Assembly: GCA_014656175.1 (NCBI GenBank)
Contig: BNBX01000002.1
Location: forward strand, 624,776 to 688,775
Direction of reading: 5' to 3'
Source of the DNA: Streptomyces werraensis
Lineage (GTDB): Bacteria > Actinomycetota > Actinomycetes > Streptomycetales > Streptomycetaceae
Length of the DNA stretch: 64,000 nucleotides
Shown: piece by piece, positions 41,803-50,144 of the stretch
How the letters are laid out: the number at the start of each line of letters is the position of its first letter
Numbering within the stretch: the first letter of the stretch is position 1
Program-made: the position numbers and the translations under genes
The notes under the pieces: model-generated
What the model saw: the letters and a program-made list of their open reading frames with translations, nothing else
Told to the model about the DNA's origin: nothing
Database searches by the model: none

Positions 41803-43936
41803 CCGTTCCTTCGCTGGGTCGACGTGCCGGAGCCGGGTAACCCGGCGGGGGCGCGCTCATGCCCACGATGGCACGATCGGCGGGGGCGGGCACGTCAGGA
41901 AGCGACGGAGCACGGTCCGCGGCAGGACGGTCGCCCGGACGCAGCAGCTGGCTCGCGGCCAGTTTCCGGTAGAGGGGATTCGCCGCCAGCAGCTCCTCGT
42001 GCCGTCCCTGCCCGACGGTGCGGCCCCTGTCCAGGACGACGATCCGGTCGGCGTGCCGCACCGTGGACAGACGGTGGGCGACGATCAGCACGGCGCACTC
42101 CCGGGCCACCTCCCGCATCACCGTGGTCAGCGCGGCTTCGTTGATCGCGTCGAGGTGCGAGGTGGGCTCGTCGAGCAGCAGGAGGGAAGGACGGGCGAGC
42201 AGGGCCCGGGCCAGCGCCACACGCTGGCGCTCGCCGCCGGAGAGGGTGCTTCCGCGCTCGCCGACGACGGCGTCCAGGCCGCCGGGCAGCCGGTCCACGA
42301 GCTCGCCGAGCCCCACCAGATCCACCACCCGCCTGAGCTCCGCCGCCGAGGCGTCGGGCACGGCGTAGGCGATGTTCTCCCGCAGCGTGCCGTGCACGAC
42401 GTGCGTGTTCTGGTCCACGACGGCGATGCGGCGCCGACACGCGTCGCGGCCCAGTTCGACGGACGGCCGGCCGTCGAAGAGCACGGCGCCCGAGTCCGGC
42501 TCGTAGAAGCCCGCGATCAGGGCGAAGACCGTGCTCTTCCCGGCCCCGGAGGGGCCCACCAGGGCTACCTGACGGTACGCGTCGACGGTGAAGGACACCC
42601 CGCGCAGCACGGGCCGGTGCGGTGCGTAGCCGAAGTGGACGTCGTCCAGGGCGAGCGGGGGCCCCTCGCCAGAGCCGGGTGCCCCGGCGCGGGACACGCG
42701 CCGGGCGGGTGCCGCGGCCGGCCCGGTGCGCTCGACCGGCAGACGCATGGCCTGCTCGACCCGCTGGTGAGCACCCATGCCGCGCTGGATCTGTCCCACC
42801 GCCTGGAACACGGAGGACAGGGGCAGGACGAGGTACGAGGCGTACAGCAGGAAGGCGACGAGATCGCCCAGAGAGCCGGACCGCCCGCCGACGCGCAGGC
42901 CGCCGACGACGAGAACGAGGAGGAACGAGCCCTGGACGGCGAGTTCGACGGCGGGGCTCATCACGGAGGCGAGCTTCGCGGTGCGTACGCCCGCGGCGTG
43001 CGCCTCGGCCACCCGGGCCCCGACACGGGCGGCCTCCCGCTTCTCGGCGCGGTGCACCCGGACCATGGGCAGGGCGCCCAGCGCCCGCTCCAGATCGGCG
43101 GCGATGGCGCCGACCGCCCGCTGCATCTGTTCCGAGGCGCCCCGGAGCGCCGTGAACAGCGAGCTCACGACAGCGGCCGCGACGGCCACGGTCAGGACGA
43201 CGAGGAGGAGCAACAGTGGGTCGAGCCACGCCATCAGCACGAGGGCGCCCGCGGCGACGATGCTTCCGGTCACCAGGTCGACCAGGTTCTGGGACACGAC
43301 CTCGCGCAGCAGAGCCGTGTCGGCGGTGACGCGCGAGACGAGGTCGCCGCCGCGCTGGCGGTCGTACACGCGCATCTCCAGCCGCAGCAGCCGGTCGACC
43401 AGGCCGAGGCGGAGTTGTCGTACGACCCCCTCGCCCGTCCGCTCCAGGAGGAAGCGGCCCAACGACCCGGTGACGGCCTCGGTGAGGAACAGCACGCCGA
43501 GCAGCCCCAGAAACGGCCAGACGACCTGCCCGCGGCCGCTCGCGTCCACGGCCTGCCGCGCCACGAGCGGCTGGGCCAGGCCGAGACCGGAGCCCGCGAG
43601 AGTCAGCAGCACGGCCACTCCCATGGCCCGTCGGTGTCCGGCGGTGAGTCCGAAGAGCGTGCGCAGCGCCGCCCGGGTGGACCGCCCCCCGGCCGGGGCG
43701 TCGGCGGGCTCGGCCCGTCGCCGGGCGTCCGGGGCCTGGGTGCCCGCCGGCTCGGGTGCGTCGAAGGGTGCGTGGGCGGAGGGCGAGGGTTCGGGTGGCG
43801 GGTGGTGGTGCGGTTCCGGTGCGGTCGGGGTGGGGTGGAGGTCGTGCGGGGGTACGGGGCCGGAGGTGTCGGTTCGCTGCCCGGGGTCGCGCGCGGGGAC
43901 GCCAGGGTCGCCGGCGGGGACGATGGGATCGGTCAT
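41765..43936 (-). CDS. Lasso peptide ABC exporter (D protein)
   Basis: A 723-residue half-transporter with fused ATPase. A His/Pro-rich N-terminal extension of about 85 residues is followed by a six-helix exporter domain ([24 protein letters not shown]) and an ATPase with Walker [10 protein letters not shown], signature LSGGERQRV, Walker [13 protein letters not shown] and H-loop IVAHRLS. It would export the mature lasso peptide and confer self-protection. The start codon overlaps the B2 gene stop (ATGA); the 3' end overlaps the Clp gene. Confidence 0.92.
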   Translation of the reverse strand: MTDPIVPAGDPGVPARDPGQRTDTSGPVPPHDLHPTPTAPEPHHHPPPEPSPSAHAPFDAPEPAGTQAPDARRRAEPADAPAGGRSTRAALRTLFGLTAGHRRAMGVAVLLTLAGSGLGLAQPLVARQAVDASGRGQVVWPFLGLLGVLFLTEAVTGSLGRFLLERTGEGVVRQLRLGLVDRLLRLEMRVYDRQRGGDLVSRVTADTALLREVVSQNLVDLVTGSIVAAGALVLMAWLDPLLLLLVVLTVAVAAAVVSSLFTALRGASEQMQRAVGAIAADLERALGALPMVRVHRAEKREAARVGARVAEAHAAGVRTAKLASVMSPAVELAVQGSFLLVLVVGGLRVGGRSGSLGDLVAFLLYASYLVLPLSSVFQAVGQIQRGMGAHQRVEQAMRLPVERTGPAAAPARRVSRAGAPGSGEGPPLALDDVHFGYAPHRPVLRGVSFTVDAYRQVALVGPSGAGKSTVFALIAGFYEPDSGAVLFDGRPSVELGRDACRRRIAVVDQNTHVVHGTLRENIAYAVPDASAAELRRVVDLVGLGELVDRLPGGLDAVVGERGSTLSGGERQRVALARALLARPSLLLLDEPTSHLDAINEAALTTVMREVARECAVLIVAHRLSTVRHADRIVVLDRGRTVGQGRHEELLAANPLYRKLAASQLLRPGDRPAADRAPSLPDVPAPADRAIVGMSAPPPGYPAPARRPSEGTDDDDEWFRRPGG

Positions 43937-44358
43937 CGGGAGGACGGCTCCACGGTGACCAGTCGGGCGAAGTAGCCGTCGGGCACGCCTTCGCCGACCA
44001 GGCTGCCCTCCGCCTCGATCCAGGCGTGGGCGGTGAAGGGCGGTACCACACGCACGCCCGCGCACCAGGTCGGCCACGTCCCCCGCAGCCGGCACAGCAG
44101 CGCGGCCCCCAGGGAACGCGGCAGACACCCCTTGGGCCCGGTGCAGCGCAGGCTGACGGCGCACAGGGCGTCGCGTGCGGCCTGTGCCTGGACGGCGGTG
44201 GCGGGCGCCGCCCCGCGCCGGATGACGCGCAGCACGGCGCGGATGCGGCGCGGCGGCAGCAGGGTGAGCAGGACGGCGGGCACCAGGACCAGCCGGGCGG
44301 CCAGCCGTAGCCCGAGCGGCACACCCGTGGGCCGCTCCAGCGCGCTGGGCGTGGTCAT
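43933..44358 (-). CDS. Lasso peptide leader peptidase (B2 protein)
   Basis: A 141-residue transglutaminase-like cysteine peptidase. The catalytic Cys is in [15 protein letters not shown] and the His in [12 protein letters not shown]; the third residue of the triad should be the acidic residue downstream. It cuts the leader after the RRE protein delivers the precursor. Both ends overlap neighbouring cluster genes by 4 bases. Confidence 0.9.
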   Translation of the reverse strand: MTTPSALERPTGVPLGLRLAARLVLVPAVLLTLLPPRRIRAVLRVIRRGAAPATAVQAQAARDALCAVSLRCTGPKGCLPRSLGAALLCRLRGTWPTWCAGVRVVPPFTAHAWIEAEGSLVGEGVPDGYFARLVTVEPSSR

Positions 44359-44609
44359 GAGGCCAGCCCCGCCTCGCGCAGGTCACCGACGAGTGCCTCG
44401 ACGTCCCGCAAGGCCCGCGTCGGCTCGATGTCGAACTCCCGGACGAGGGCGGCGACCGCGTCGGCGACCTCACCGCCGTCCAGCAGCGCACGTACCACCA
44501 GTGTGGCGGTCGGGTTCAACTCCCAGTAGGTTCCACCGCGTTCGTCCAGCAGGACGGTGCCGTAGTCGGTCTCGGCCGTGGAGACGTGAGCGTCGAAACG
44601 CAGGGGCAT
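44355..44609 (-). CDS. Lasso RRE/PqqD-like leader-binding protein (B1/E)
   Basis: An 84-residue PqqD-type RiPP recognition element. DYGTVLLDERGGTYWELNPTATLVV is the three-stranded sheet plus start of the helix bundle that binds the leader. It starts at an ATG with AAAGGCGA upstream. It would bind the YxxPxLxxLGxxxxxTG leader motif of the precursor at 46547-46657 and present it to B2 and the cyclase. Confidence 0.9.
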   Translation of the reverse strand: MPLRFDAHVSTAETDYGTVLLDERGGTYWELNPTATLVVRALLDGGEVADAVAALVREFDIEPTRALRDVEALVGDLREAGLAS

Positions 44610-44661
44610 GACATCGCCTTTCGCTACCGCGGGACGGGGCGGCCTCGTGGCACGCACGGGG

Positions 44662-46521
44662 CTACGGGGCACAGGTACGGGAGCCGCCGCGGCTGCGGGA
44701 GCGCCCGCGCAGCCACACCTCGGCGGCGATCGTCGAGTAGAGGACGGCGTCGGACAGGCCGGGCGAGGCCGGCCGGCGGACGAGGCGGCGCAGGGCTGCC
44801 CCGTCCACAAGACCGAGGCGTTCCAGCCGGGAGTCCTCCCACAGGGCCAGCAGTTCGGCGCGGTTCTCGCGCAGTCCGTTGGAGGCGTCCATGGAGGCCG
44901 TGGCCTTGGTGGTGCGGCGCAGACACGGTTCCGGCACCACCCCGGTCATGGCGGCGGTGAGCACGGGTTTGTAGCGGAACGGCGTGACGCGTTCGTCCGG
45001 ACGCACGGCGAGGCACGCCTCGATGACCCGGTCGTCGAAGAACGGCGAGGCCATCGGCAGACCGGCGCGGGCCGCCATGTGGTCCCACTGCCTGATGACA
45101 CGCGTGGTGGAACGGATCTGCTCCAGGTCCGCGTGCATGCCCCGGTCGGGGTGCAGGGGAGTCGCCGTCGCGGCGGCGTCGAGCAGAGCCCGCCGCGCCG
45201 TTCGTTCGGCGTCGGCGGTCACCCAGCCGAGGAGGCGCGGGGCCGTGCCCCAGCCGAGGCCGGTGCCGACGGACGACGAAGGGGCGGGCCGGCGCAGCGA
45301 GTTCGCGGAGTCGGCGAGCCACTTCCCGTACGGCCGTGAGTCGGCCAGGGCGCGGACCGTGCCGCCGAGCGGCCATTGCCACAGGGCCCGGAACCCGCGC
45401 AGCTGCCGCAGGGCGTGCACGGGGCGGGTGCGCAGCAGACGGTGGTAGTACGCCTCGGAGCACCACGTCACGTGGTCGCCGCCGATGCCGGTCAGGTGCA
45501 CGCGGCTGCCCCGCTCGGCGAGTCCCGGCAGGTGGTGCAGGGCACGGGCGCGGTCCATCACACCGATGGTGGGCTCGTCCAGCAGGTCGTCGACGGCCAG
45601 CAGTCCGTCGTACACCAGCGGCGAGGCGTCGGCGTCCCACACCACGTGCTCGACGTCAGGGAGATGCTCCGCAGCCAGCTCGGCCCAGTACAGATCGGTG
45701 TCCGCCGGGTCGCGACCGGGCCAGGTGCCGGCCACCACACGTGCCGGAGAGCGGTCGGCGAGGAAGCAGACGGAGGTGGAGTCCAGCCCGCCGGACAGAT
45801 CGCAGCTGACCACGCCGCCCCGCCGGGTCCGCGCGCCGACGGCTTCCTGGAGCGCCGCGCGGACCGGGGCGGCCGCCTGGGCCAGCGGCACGACGGGTTC
45901 GGGCGGTGTCCACCAGCGGGTGTGCCGCCAGCCGCGCCCGTCCGCTGCGACGACCACCGCGTCCTGCGGGGGCACCGCGGTGACCGCGGGCCACAGCGAT
46001 GTCTCGAAGAGTGGGTACGGGGCGGGCCAGAGCAGCCGGACGGCCAGTTCCGCGGGATCGGGGTCGAGGCCGAGGGCGTCCGCGAGCACGTCCGCCCGGG
46101 TGGCGACGACGCGCGTACCGGCGATCTCCGCGTGGAAGACCAGCCGGAGGCCGGAGGCCGTGCCCTGGACCCGGGTGCTCCCGTCGAGGGCGGCCACCAG
46201 GTGGAAGCTGCCCGGCAGGGACCGGGCCAGCGTGTCGACCTCCGCGAGGTCGCGCAGCCGGGCCGCCCTGTGCCGCAGCTCGTCCGCCTCCACCGGGCAG
46301 CAGCCGATGACCGCCAGGGCGGCCCCTCCTGCCCGTACGGTGACGGCCTCGTCGTCGCGCCAGTGGCCGGTCAGCCAGGGCCGGCCCGAGGGGTGGCGTA
46401 CGGTCCGGCAGCCGGGGAGGGCGAAGGAGCGGGCCGCGGCGGCCGCCTCCTCGTGGTCGGTGAAGACCGCGAAGTGCGCCTCGCCCCGGCCCGTCCCCGC
46501 ACAGGTGTGCAGTGGTGTCAT
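44662..46521 (-). CDS. Lasso cyclase, asparagine synthetase-like (C protein)
   Basis: A 619-residue ATP-dependent macrolactam synthetase. The N-terminal part resembles an inactive glutaminase domain. The synthetase domain has the PP-loop SCDLSGGLDSTSVCFLA and a downstream LTGIGGDHVTW. It adenylates the side-chain carboxylate of the ring residue (Asp8 of the core) and joins it to the core's N-terminus to make the ring. It starts 25 bases after the precursor stop. Confidence 0.93.
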   Translation of the reverse strand: MTPLHTCAGTGRGEAHFAVFTDHEEAAAAARSFALPGCRTVRHPSGRPWLTGHWRDDEAVTVRAGGAALAVIGCCPVEADELRHRAARLRDLAEVDTLARSLPGSFHLVAALDGSTRVQGTASGLRLVFHAEIAGTRVVATRADVLADALGLDPDPAELAVRLLWPAPYPLFETSLWPAVTAVPPQDAVVVAADGRGWRHTRWWTPPEPVVPLAQAAAPVRAALQEAVGARTRRGGVVSCDLSGGLDSTSVCFLADRSPARVVAGTWPGRDPADTDLYWAELAAEHLPDVEHVVWDADASPLVYDGLLAVDDLLDEPTIGVMDRARALHHLPGLAERGSRVHLTGIGGDHVTWCSEAYYHRLLRTRPVHALRQLRGFRALWQWPLGGTVRALADSRPYGKWLADSANSLRRPAPSSSVGTGLGWGTAPRLLGWVTADAERTARRALLDAAATATPLHPDRGMHADLEQIRSTTRVIRQWDHMAARAGLPMASPFFDDRVIEACLAVRPDERVTPFRYKPVLTAAMTGVVPEPCLRRTTKATASMDASNGLRENRAELLALWEDSRLERLGLVDGAALRRLVRRPASPGLSDAVLYSTIAAEVWLRGRSRSRGGSRTCAP

Positions 46522-46546
46522 GACGTCGGGTCGGAACCGTCGTCCG

Positions 46547-46657
46547 TCAGTTCTTGCTCAGGATCAGCCGGTCGTTGCCGTTCCTGCCCAGGAGCCCGGT
46601 CTCCTTGCGGAACGTTCCGAGACGGACGAGGGTCGGCGCTTCGTATGCCTTCTTCAT
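46547..46657 (-). CDS. Lasso peptide precursor, citrulassin type
   Basis: A 36-codon gene on the minus strand. It starts MKKA, followed by the leader motif YEAPTLVRLGTFRKETG, which fits the lasso recognition pattern YxxPxLxxLGx5TG with Thr in the penultimate leader position. The core is LLGRNGNDRLILSKN, 15 residues. Leu1 and Asp8 are placed to form the 8-residue ring. GAGGAGAG lies 5 bases upstream of the ATG. The core closely matches citrulassin A (LLGLAGNDRLVLSKN, from memory), in which Arg9 is converted to citrulline. Here Arg4 and Asn5 replace Leu4 and Ala5, and Ile11 replaces Val11. Confidence 0.95.
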   Translation of the reverse strand: MKKAYEAPTLVRLGTFRKETGLLGRNGNDRLILSKN

Positions 46658-47049
46658 GACTCTCCTCGTGTGCTGACGGCGCGGCTCGCTCCCCTGTCGA
46701 CGCGCTCCGGGCTCATCGGGAGCCGGAGCGAGGAGCGCCGCGGCACCCAGCTAGCGGCAGGAAGGCCCAGGAGGGCAAGAAGGGATGCAAAAGTCCGATG
46801 ATGTGCGCATTACGCGCGGCGTGCCGGGCGGGGTGGACCCGACCGGCCCTGTTCGTCGCGGGAAGGGGCCGCGCTGCGAGGGAACACGTGCGCGGAGAAA
46901 CGTTGGCACCTCGACCGACGGGCCGCGGCCCTCCGCTCGGCGCGCCGGTCCGCGCGGGGGCGCGGAGGGGGCGTCCGGAGCGCATGCCGGCCCTCCGCCG
47001 CGCAACACGGCCTCCTCCGCCTGTGCGGGCGAAGGCATGGTGTGCGGGC
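46658..47049. other. Lasso cluster leader and promoter region
   Basis: A 392-base gap between the methionine aminopeptidase gene and the precursor. A hairpin at 46704-46729 (GCTCCGG / CCGGAGC with an inner CTC/GAG) lies about 46 bases before the precursor start. A terminator-like stem is at 46962-46998. I cannot pick a convincing promoter; no other gene is visible. Confidence 0.5.
46962..46998 (-). terminator. Stem-loop after the methionine aminopeptidase gene
   Basis: GCGGAGGG (46962-46969) and CCCTCCGC (46991-46998) pair perfectly, with GGC/GCC extending the stem inward. It lies 52 bases beyond the map stop and could separate map from the lasso operon. Confidence 0.5.
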
Positions 47050-47826
47050 TCACGCGATGGAGCGGGCCGTCAGTACACGGGGTCCGTCCTCCGTGATCGC
47101 GACCGTGTGCTCCGTGTGGGCCGCGCGGCTGCCGTCCGTGGTGCGGAGGGTCCAGCCGTCCGGGTCGGTGCGGTAGGCGTCGCCGCCGCCCGCGATCAGC
47201 ATCGGCTCGATCGCCAGGACCATGCCGTGCCGCAGTGGCATCCCGCGTCCCGGGCGGCCCTCGTTCGGCACCGGCGGGTCCTCGTGCATGCGGCGGCCGA
47301 TGCCGTGGCCGCCGTAGTCCTCCATGATCCCGTAGCCCGCGCCGCGGCACACCGTGCCGATGGCGTGCGCGATGTCGCCCATGCGGTTGCCGACGACGGC
47401 CGCCTCGATGCCCGCCGCGAGCGCCCGCTCGGCGGTCTCGATCAGGCGGGTGTCCGCCGGACGCGCGGCGCCCACGACGAAGCTGATCGCCGAGTCGCCC
47501 GCCCAGCCGCCCAGGTGGGCGCCGCAGTCGATGGACACGAGGTCCCCGTCGCGCAGCCGGTATCCGTTCGGGATGCCGTGCACGATCGCGTCGTTCACCG
47601 ACGCGCAGATCACGGCGGGGAACGGCGTCGGCGCGAAGGTGGGCCGGTACCCCAGGAACGGCGACGTCGCGCCGGCCGCGTTCAGCACCTCCCTCGCCAC
47701 CTCGTCCAGTTCCAGCAGGGAAACGCCCACGTCGGCGGCCTTCCGTACGGCCGTCAGCGCCTGGGCCACGACCTGGCCCGTCTCGTACATGGCATCGATC
47801 GATGCGTCGGTCTTCAGCTCCACCAT
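47050..47826 (-). CDS. map: Type I methionine aminopeptidase
   Basis: A 258-residue metallopeptidase that removes initiator Met from new proteins. Metal ligands are in VSIDCGAHLGGWAGDSAISF (two Asp), GHGIGRRMHEDP (His), LAIEPML (Glu) and TEHTVAI (Glu). The substrate His is in NDAIVHGIPNG. Streptomyces have a main map in the ribosomal protein region; this isolated gene beside an XRE regulator is probably a second copy. The ATG at 47826 is 7 bases after a TATAGT -10 box, so the mRNA is likely leaderless. Confidence 0.93.
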   Translation of the reverse strand: MVELKTDASIDAMYETGQVVAQALTAVRKAADVGVSLLELDEVAREVLNAAGATSPFLGYRPTFAPTPFPAVICASVNDAIVHGIPNGYRLRDGDLVSIDCGAHLGGWAGDSAISFVVGAARPADTRLIETAERALAAGIEAAVVGNRMGDIAHAIGTVCRGAGYGIMEDYGGHGIGRRMHEDPPVPNEGRPGRGMPLRHGMVLAIEPMLIAGGGDAYRTDPDGWTLRTTDGSRAAHTEHTVAITEDGPRVLTARSIA

Positions 47827-47833
47827 GCCAATT

Positions 47834-47852
47834 ACTATACCGGTATTAGAAT
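47834..47852. promoter_or_regulatory. Mirror-image leaderless promoters around ATACCGGTAT
   Basis: On the minus strand TATAGT (47839-47834) is followed by 7 bases and the map ATG. On the plus strand TAGAAT (47847-47852) is followed by 7 bases and the XRE ATG. The palindrome ATACCGGTAT at 47837-47846 lies between and overlaps the first box. This geometry puts both start sites at the start codons. The XRE protein is the likely binder. Confidence 0.6.
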
Positions 47853-47859
47853 GGGTGCC

Positions 47860-48147
47860 ATGGTGCGCACCCCCTTGACCCCCGAAGAGCGCGAACGCGG
47901 CGAGCGGCTCGGCAGGCTGCTGCGCGAGGCGCGCGGAGCCCGCAGCATGACCGACGTCGCCGCGAGCGCCGGCATCTCCGCGGAGACGCTCCGCAAGATC
48001 GAGACAGGGCGGGCACCGACCCCCGCGTTCTTCACCGTGGCCGCCCTGGCCGGGGCGCTCGGCCTGTCCATGGACGACCTGATCGGACGCTGCGCGCCGG
48101 AGATCCCGGACGTGCCGGACACCCCGGGCGCGTCGATCGCCGCCTAG
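47860..48147 (+). CDS. XRE-family helix-turn-helix regulator
   Basis: A 95-residue single-domain repressor: ERLGRLLREARGARSMTDVAASAGISAETLRKIETGRAPTPAFF is the Cro/C1 HTH. The ATG at 47860 is preferred over 47851 because the latter lies inside the putative -10 box. Divergent from map with a shared palindrome, it probably represses itself and map. Confidence 0.85.
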   Translation: MVRTPLTPEERERGERLGRLLREARGARSMTDVAASAGISAETLRKIETGRAPTPAFFTVAALAGALGLSMDDLIGRCAPEIPDVPDTPGASIAA

Positions 48148-48195
48148 CGCGACGGCACCGCGCCGCGCGCGGCTCCCGCACCCCACCGGAAAACT

Positions 48196-48237
48196 CTCCG
48201 TAGCCTCGCCGTAACACGCCGGGTGTTATCTACGGAG
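48196..48237. promoter_or_regulatory. Nested palindromes before the 567-residue protein gene
   Basis: Outer arms CTCCGTAG (48196-48203) and CTACGGAG (48230-48237) enclose inner arms TAACAC (48212-48217) and GTGTTA (48223-48228) around GCCGG. The whole element ends 31 bases before the downstream start codon. It could be an operator or the terminator of the XRE gene. Confidence 0.45.
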
Positions 48238-48268
48238 TCGAGTACTCCGGGACGGGCGGGAGTTGGCT

Positions 48269-49972
48269 ATGACTGCGGAGCAACTCCCGGACGGTGTCCG
48301 GGAGTTCACGGACCACCTACGGGATTTGCTGGCGCGTCTTGACCGGTACGCGGGCTGGTGCCTGGTGTTCTGGCAGCGCGACCCCGAGGGCATGCGGGCG
48401 TGTCTCGAAGGGCGGGAGCCGCCGCCGTGGGACGTGGTGGAGTCGCTGCTCCAGGACCTCGCCGCCGTGCACGGCCCCGCGGCCGCCGAGGCCGAGCTGT
48501 CGAGGGCCCGTTCACTGCACGCCCGGGCGACGGCCGCGTTCGACGCGCGGCCCGGCGCCCGGCAGACGCTGAGCGACCGCCTCGACGTGATGCTCCGCGA
48601 GCAGCGGTACGCGGCGGACCGCCGGGCCGACCTGACACGCCGGCTCGCCGCCGCGGCGAGCCGCGAGGAGGCGGAGGCCCTCGGCAACGACCTCGCCTGG
48701 GCCGAGGACGACCACCGCCGCGCGACGGCCCGCTGCGCGGAACTCACCGCCCGGACGACCGCCCTCGACGAGCGCGCGCGGACCACGAGTGATTCCACGT
48801 CGTACGAGTCCCAGGGCATTCGGTCGTCCCCGGCCGACCATGACCACGGCCCGACCTCGGCCGGCGGGAAACAGGGGCAGTCGCCGGCCGTCCCGGCCCA
48901 CGGATCCACGCCGATCCGCGGGGGCCAAGGTCCGTCCCCGGCCGGTCACGACCTCGGCCCGACTGCCGACCCGGGCCACGGCCCGGCCTCGGCCGACCTG
49001 GATCACCACCCCACCCCGACGCACCGGCCCCCCGCCCCCGGCTCACCGCACCCCCGCCCCGCTCCGCACGCCGCAGCCGGCCGCGGGTCCGCGCCTCCCG
49101 AGGCGTACCCCTCCCCGCACGCGTCCCGGCAGGGACCCGCCCTCCAACCGCACGGCCACCCCGCACCACCCGACCCCGTCCCGCCCGAGCTGCGCGCAGC
49201 GCAACAGCACGTACCCCCGCCCGCGCCCGCCGAGGAGACACGCCCCGCCCCGCCCCGCAAGCGGCGTCGCGGCGGTGCCCGGTTCGCCGGGGCGGAGGAC
49301 GACGGGACGGCAGCCGTCGTCGCACCTCCCCCCGCCGTGCCGGACCTGCCCGCCGCCACCGCGGCCCGCGGTGCACGGTTCGCCGGGGCCGCCGCGGAGG
49401 CGGACACCGAGGAGCAGCCGCGGAAGGGGCGGACCGGCGCTGAGGACATCCGCGAGGTCGGCCACCTCGTGCGGACCTTGACCCGCCTGCGCCGCGAGGG
49501 CCGCAGCGGTGACGCGCACGTCCTGCTGAACGAGGCCGCGTACTGGCCGGCCGTACGGTTCCCGCTGCTCGCGAGCGAGATGGAGCGGGCCGGGCTCGCA
49601 GCCGACTGGGCGACCCTGGTGTGGGAGGCGGCGGCGACCCTGCCCGCCGAGCGTCTCGTCGCCGCCGCCGACGCGCTCACCGCGGGAGGCCGTGCGGAGG
49701 ACGGCGAGCAGATCCTGCGGCAGGGCGTCGTCCGCCCGGCCGACGAGATCGGGCACGCCGCCCTCGCCCTGGCCGACGGCACCCGCCACCGCGAGCTGCG
49801 CGCCCTGCTCGACGCCTGCGTCCGGATGCGCACCCCGCAGGACGCCGCCCGCACGGCCGCACCGGACCCGGGACGGCTGGTGCCGCTGCTCCTGACGGCC
49901 GCCCGCGCCGTGTCGGAGGAACGGCACTGGGACGTCCTGCACGCCCTGCGTGTCGCGGGACTGGCCGCCTGA
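48269..49972 (+). CDS. Large Pro-rich protein of unknown function
   Basis: A 567-residue cytoplasmic protein. Residues 1-170 are helical with coiled-coil character (QTLSDRLDVMLREQRYAADRRADLTRRL). About 170-360 is disordered, His/Pro/Gly-rich. Two copies of an ARFAG element (GGARFAGAEDDG, RGARFAGAAAEAD) follow, then a helical C-terminal domain with repeats such as DWATLVWEAAATLPAERLVAAADAL. The ATG at 48269 has GGGAG upstream. Large proline-rich Streptomyces proteins of this layout are often labelled 'UL36-like', which is not informative. No function is apparent. Confidence 0.8.
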   Translation: MTAEQLPDGVREFTDHLRDLLARLDRYAGWCLVFWQRDPEGMRACLEGREPPPWDVVESLLQDLAAVHGPAAAEAELSRARSLHARATAAFDARPGARQTLSDRLDVMLREQRYAADRRADLTRRLAAAASREEAEALGNDLAWAEDDHRRATARCAELTARTTALDERARTTSDSTSYESQGIRSSPADHDHGPTSAGGKQGQSPAVPAHGSTPIRGGQGPSPAGHDLGPTADPGHGPASADLDHHPTPTHRPPAPGSPHPRPAPHAAAGRGSAPPEAYPSPHASRQGPALQPHGHPAPPDPVPPELRAAQQHVPPPAPAEETRPAPPRKRRRGGARFAGAEDDGTAAVVAPPPAVPDLPAATAARGARFAGAAAEADTEEQPRKGRTGAEDIREVGHLVRTLTRLRREGRSGDAHVLLNEAAYWPAVRFPLLASEMERAGLAADWATLVWEAAATLPAERLVAAADALTAGGRAEDGEQILRQGVVRPADEIGHAALALADGTRHRELRALLDACVRMRTPQDAARTAAPDPGRLVPLLLTAARAVSEERHWDVLHALRVAGLAA

Positions 49973-50050
49973 CCGGGGCCCGGTGGCCCGGCCCACTCAC
50001 CCACAGGGGTGTCAATCACGATCGACTCCCCGGACCGCACGACGATGGTC

Positions 50051-50079
50051 TTGGCAAGGCCGTCCGAGGGGCTTACGTT
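50051..50079 (+). promoter_or_regulatory. Promoter TTGGCA-N17-TACGTT of the pyrimidine locus
   Basis: A -35 box (50051-50056) and a -10 box (50074-50079) with ideal spacing. The start site would be near 50086, inside the CTCTACG operator cluster, 60 bases before the first gene. Confidence 0.65.
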
Positions 50080-50084
50080 CGTCC

Positions 50085-50112
50085 CTCTACGGCCGTCTCT
50101 ACGGGCGTAGAG
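50085..50112. promoter_or_regulatory. CTCTACG operator cluster
   Basis: CTCTACGG at 50085-50092 is followed by the near-perfect palindrome CTCTACGGGCGTAGAG at 50097-50112 (7-bp arms, GG centre), a 12-base step between direct copies. It overlaps the predicted transcription start of the pyrimidine genes and is a likely repressor site, perhaps for the PucR protein encoded in the locus. Confidence 0.6.
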
Positions 50113-50144
50113 GCGCTGACGTCGCGTCGAAGGAGCAGCAGCTC

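Noticed and set aside
43739..43936. His/Pro-rich stretch of the lasso exporter as a separate small gene
   Set aside because: It is in frame with the transporter and starts at the ATG that overlaps the B2 stop, so it is an N-terminal extension.
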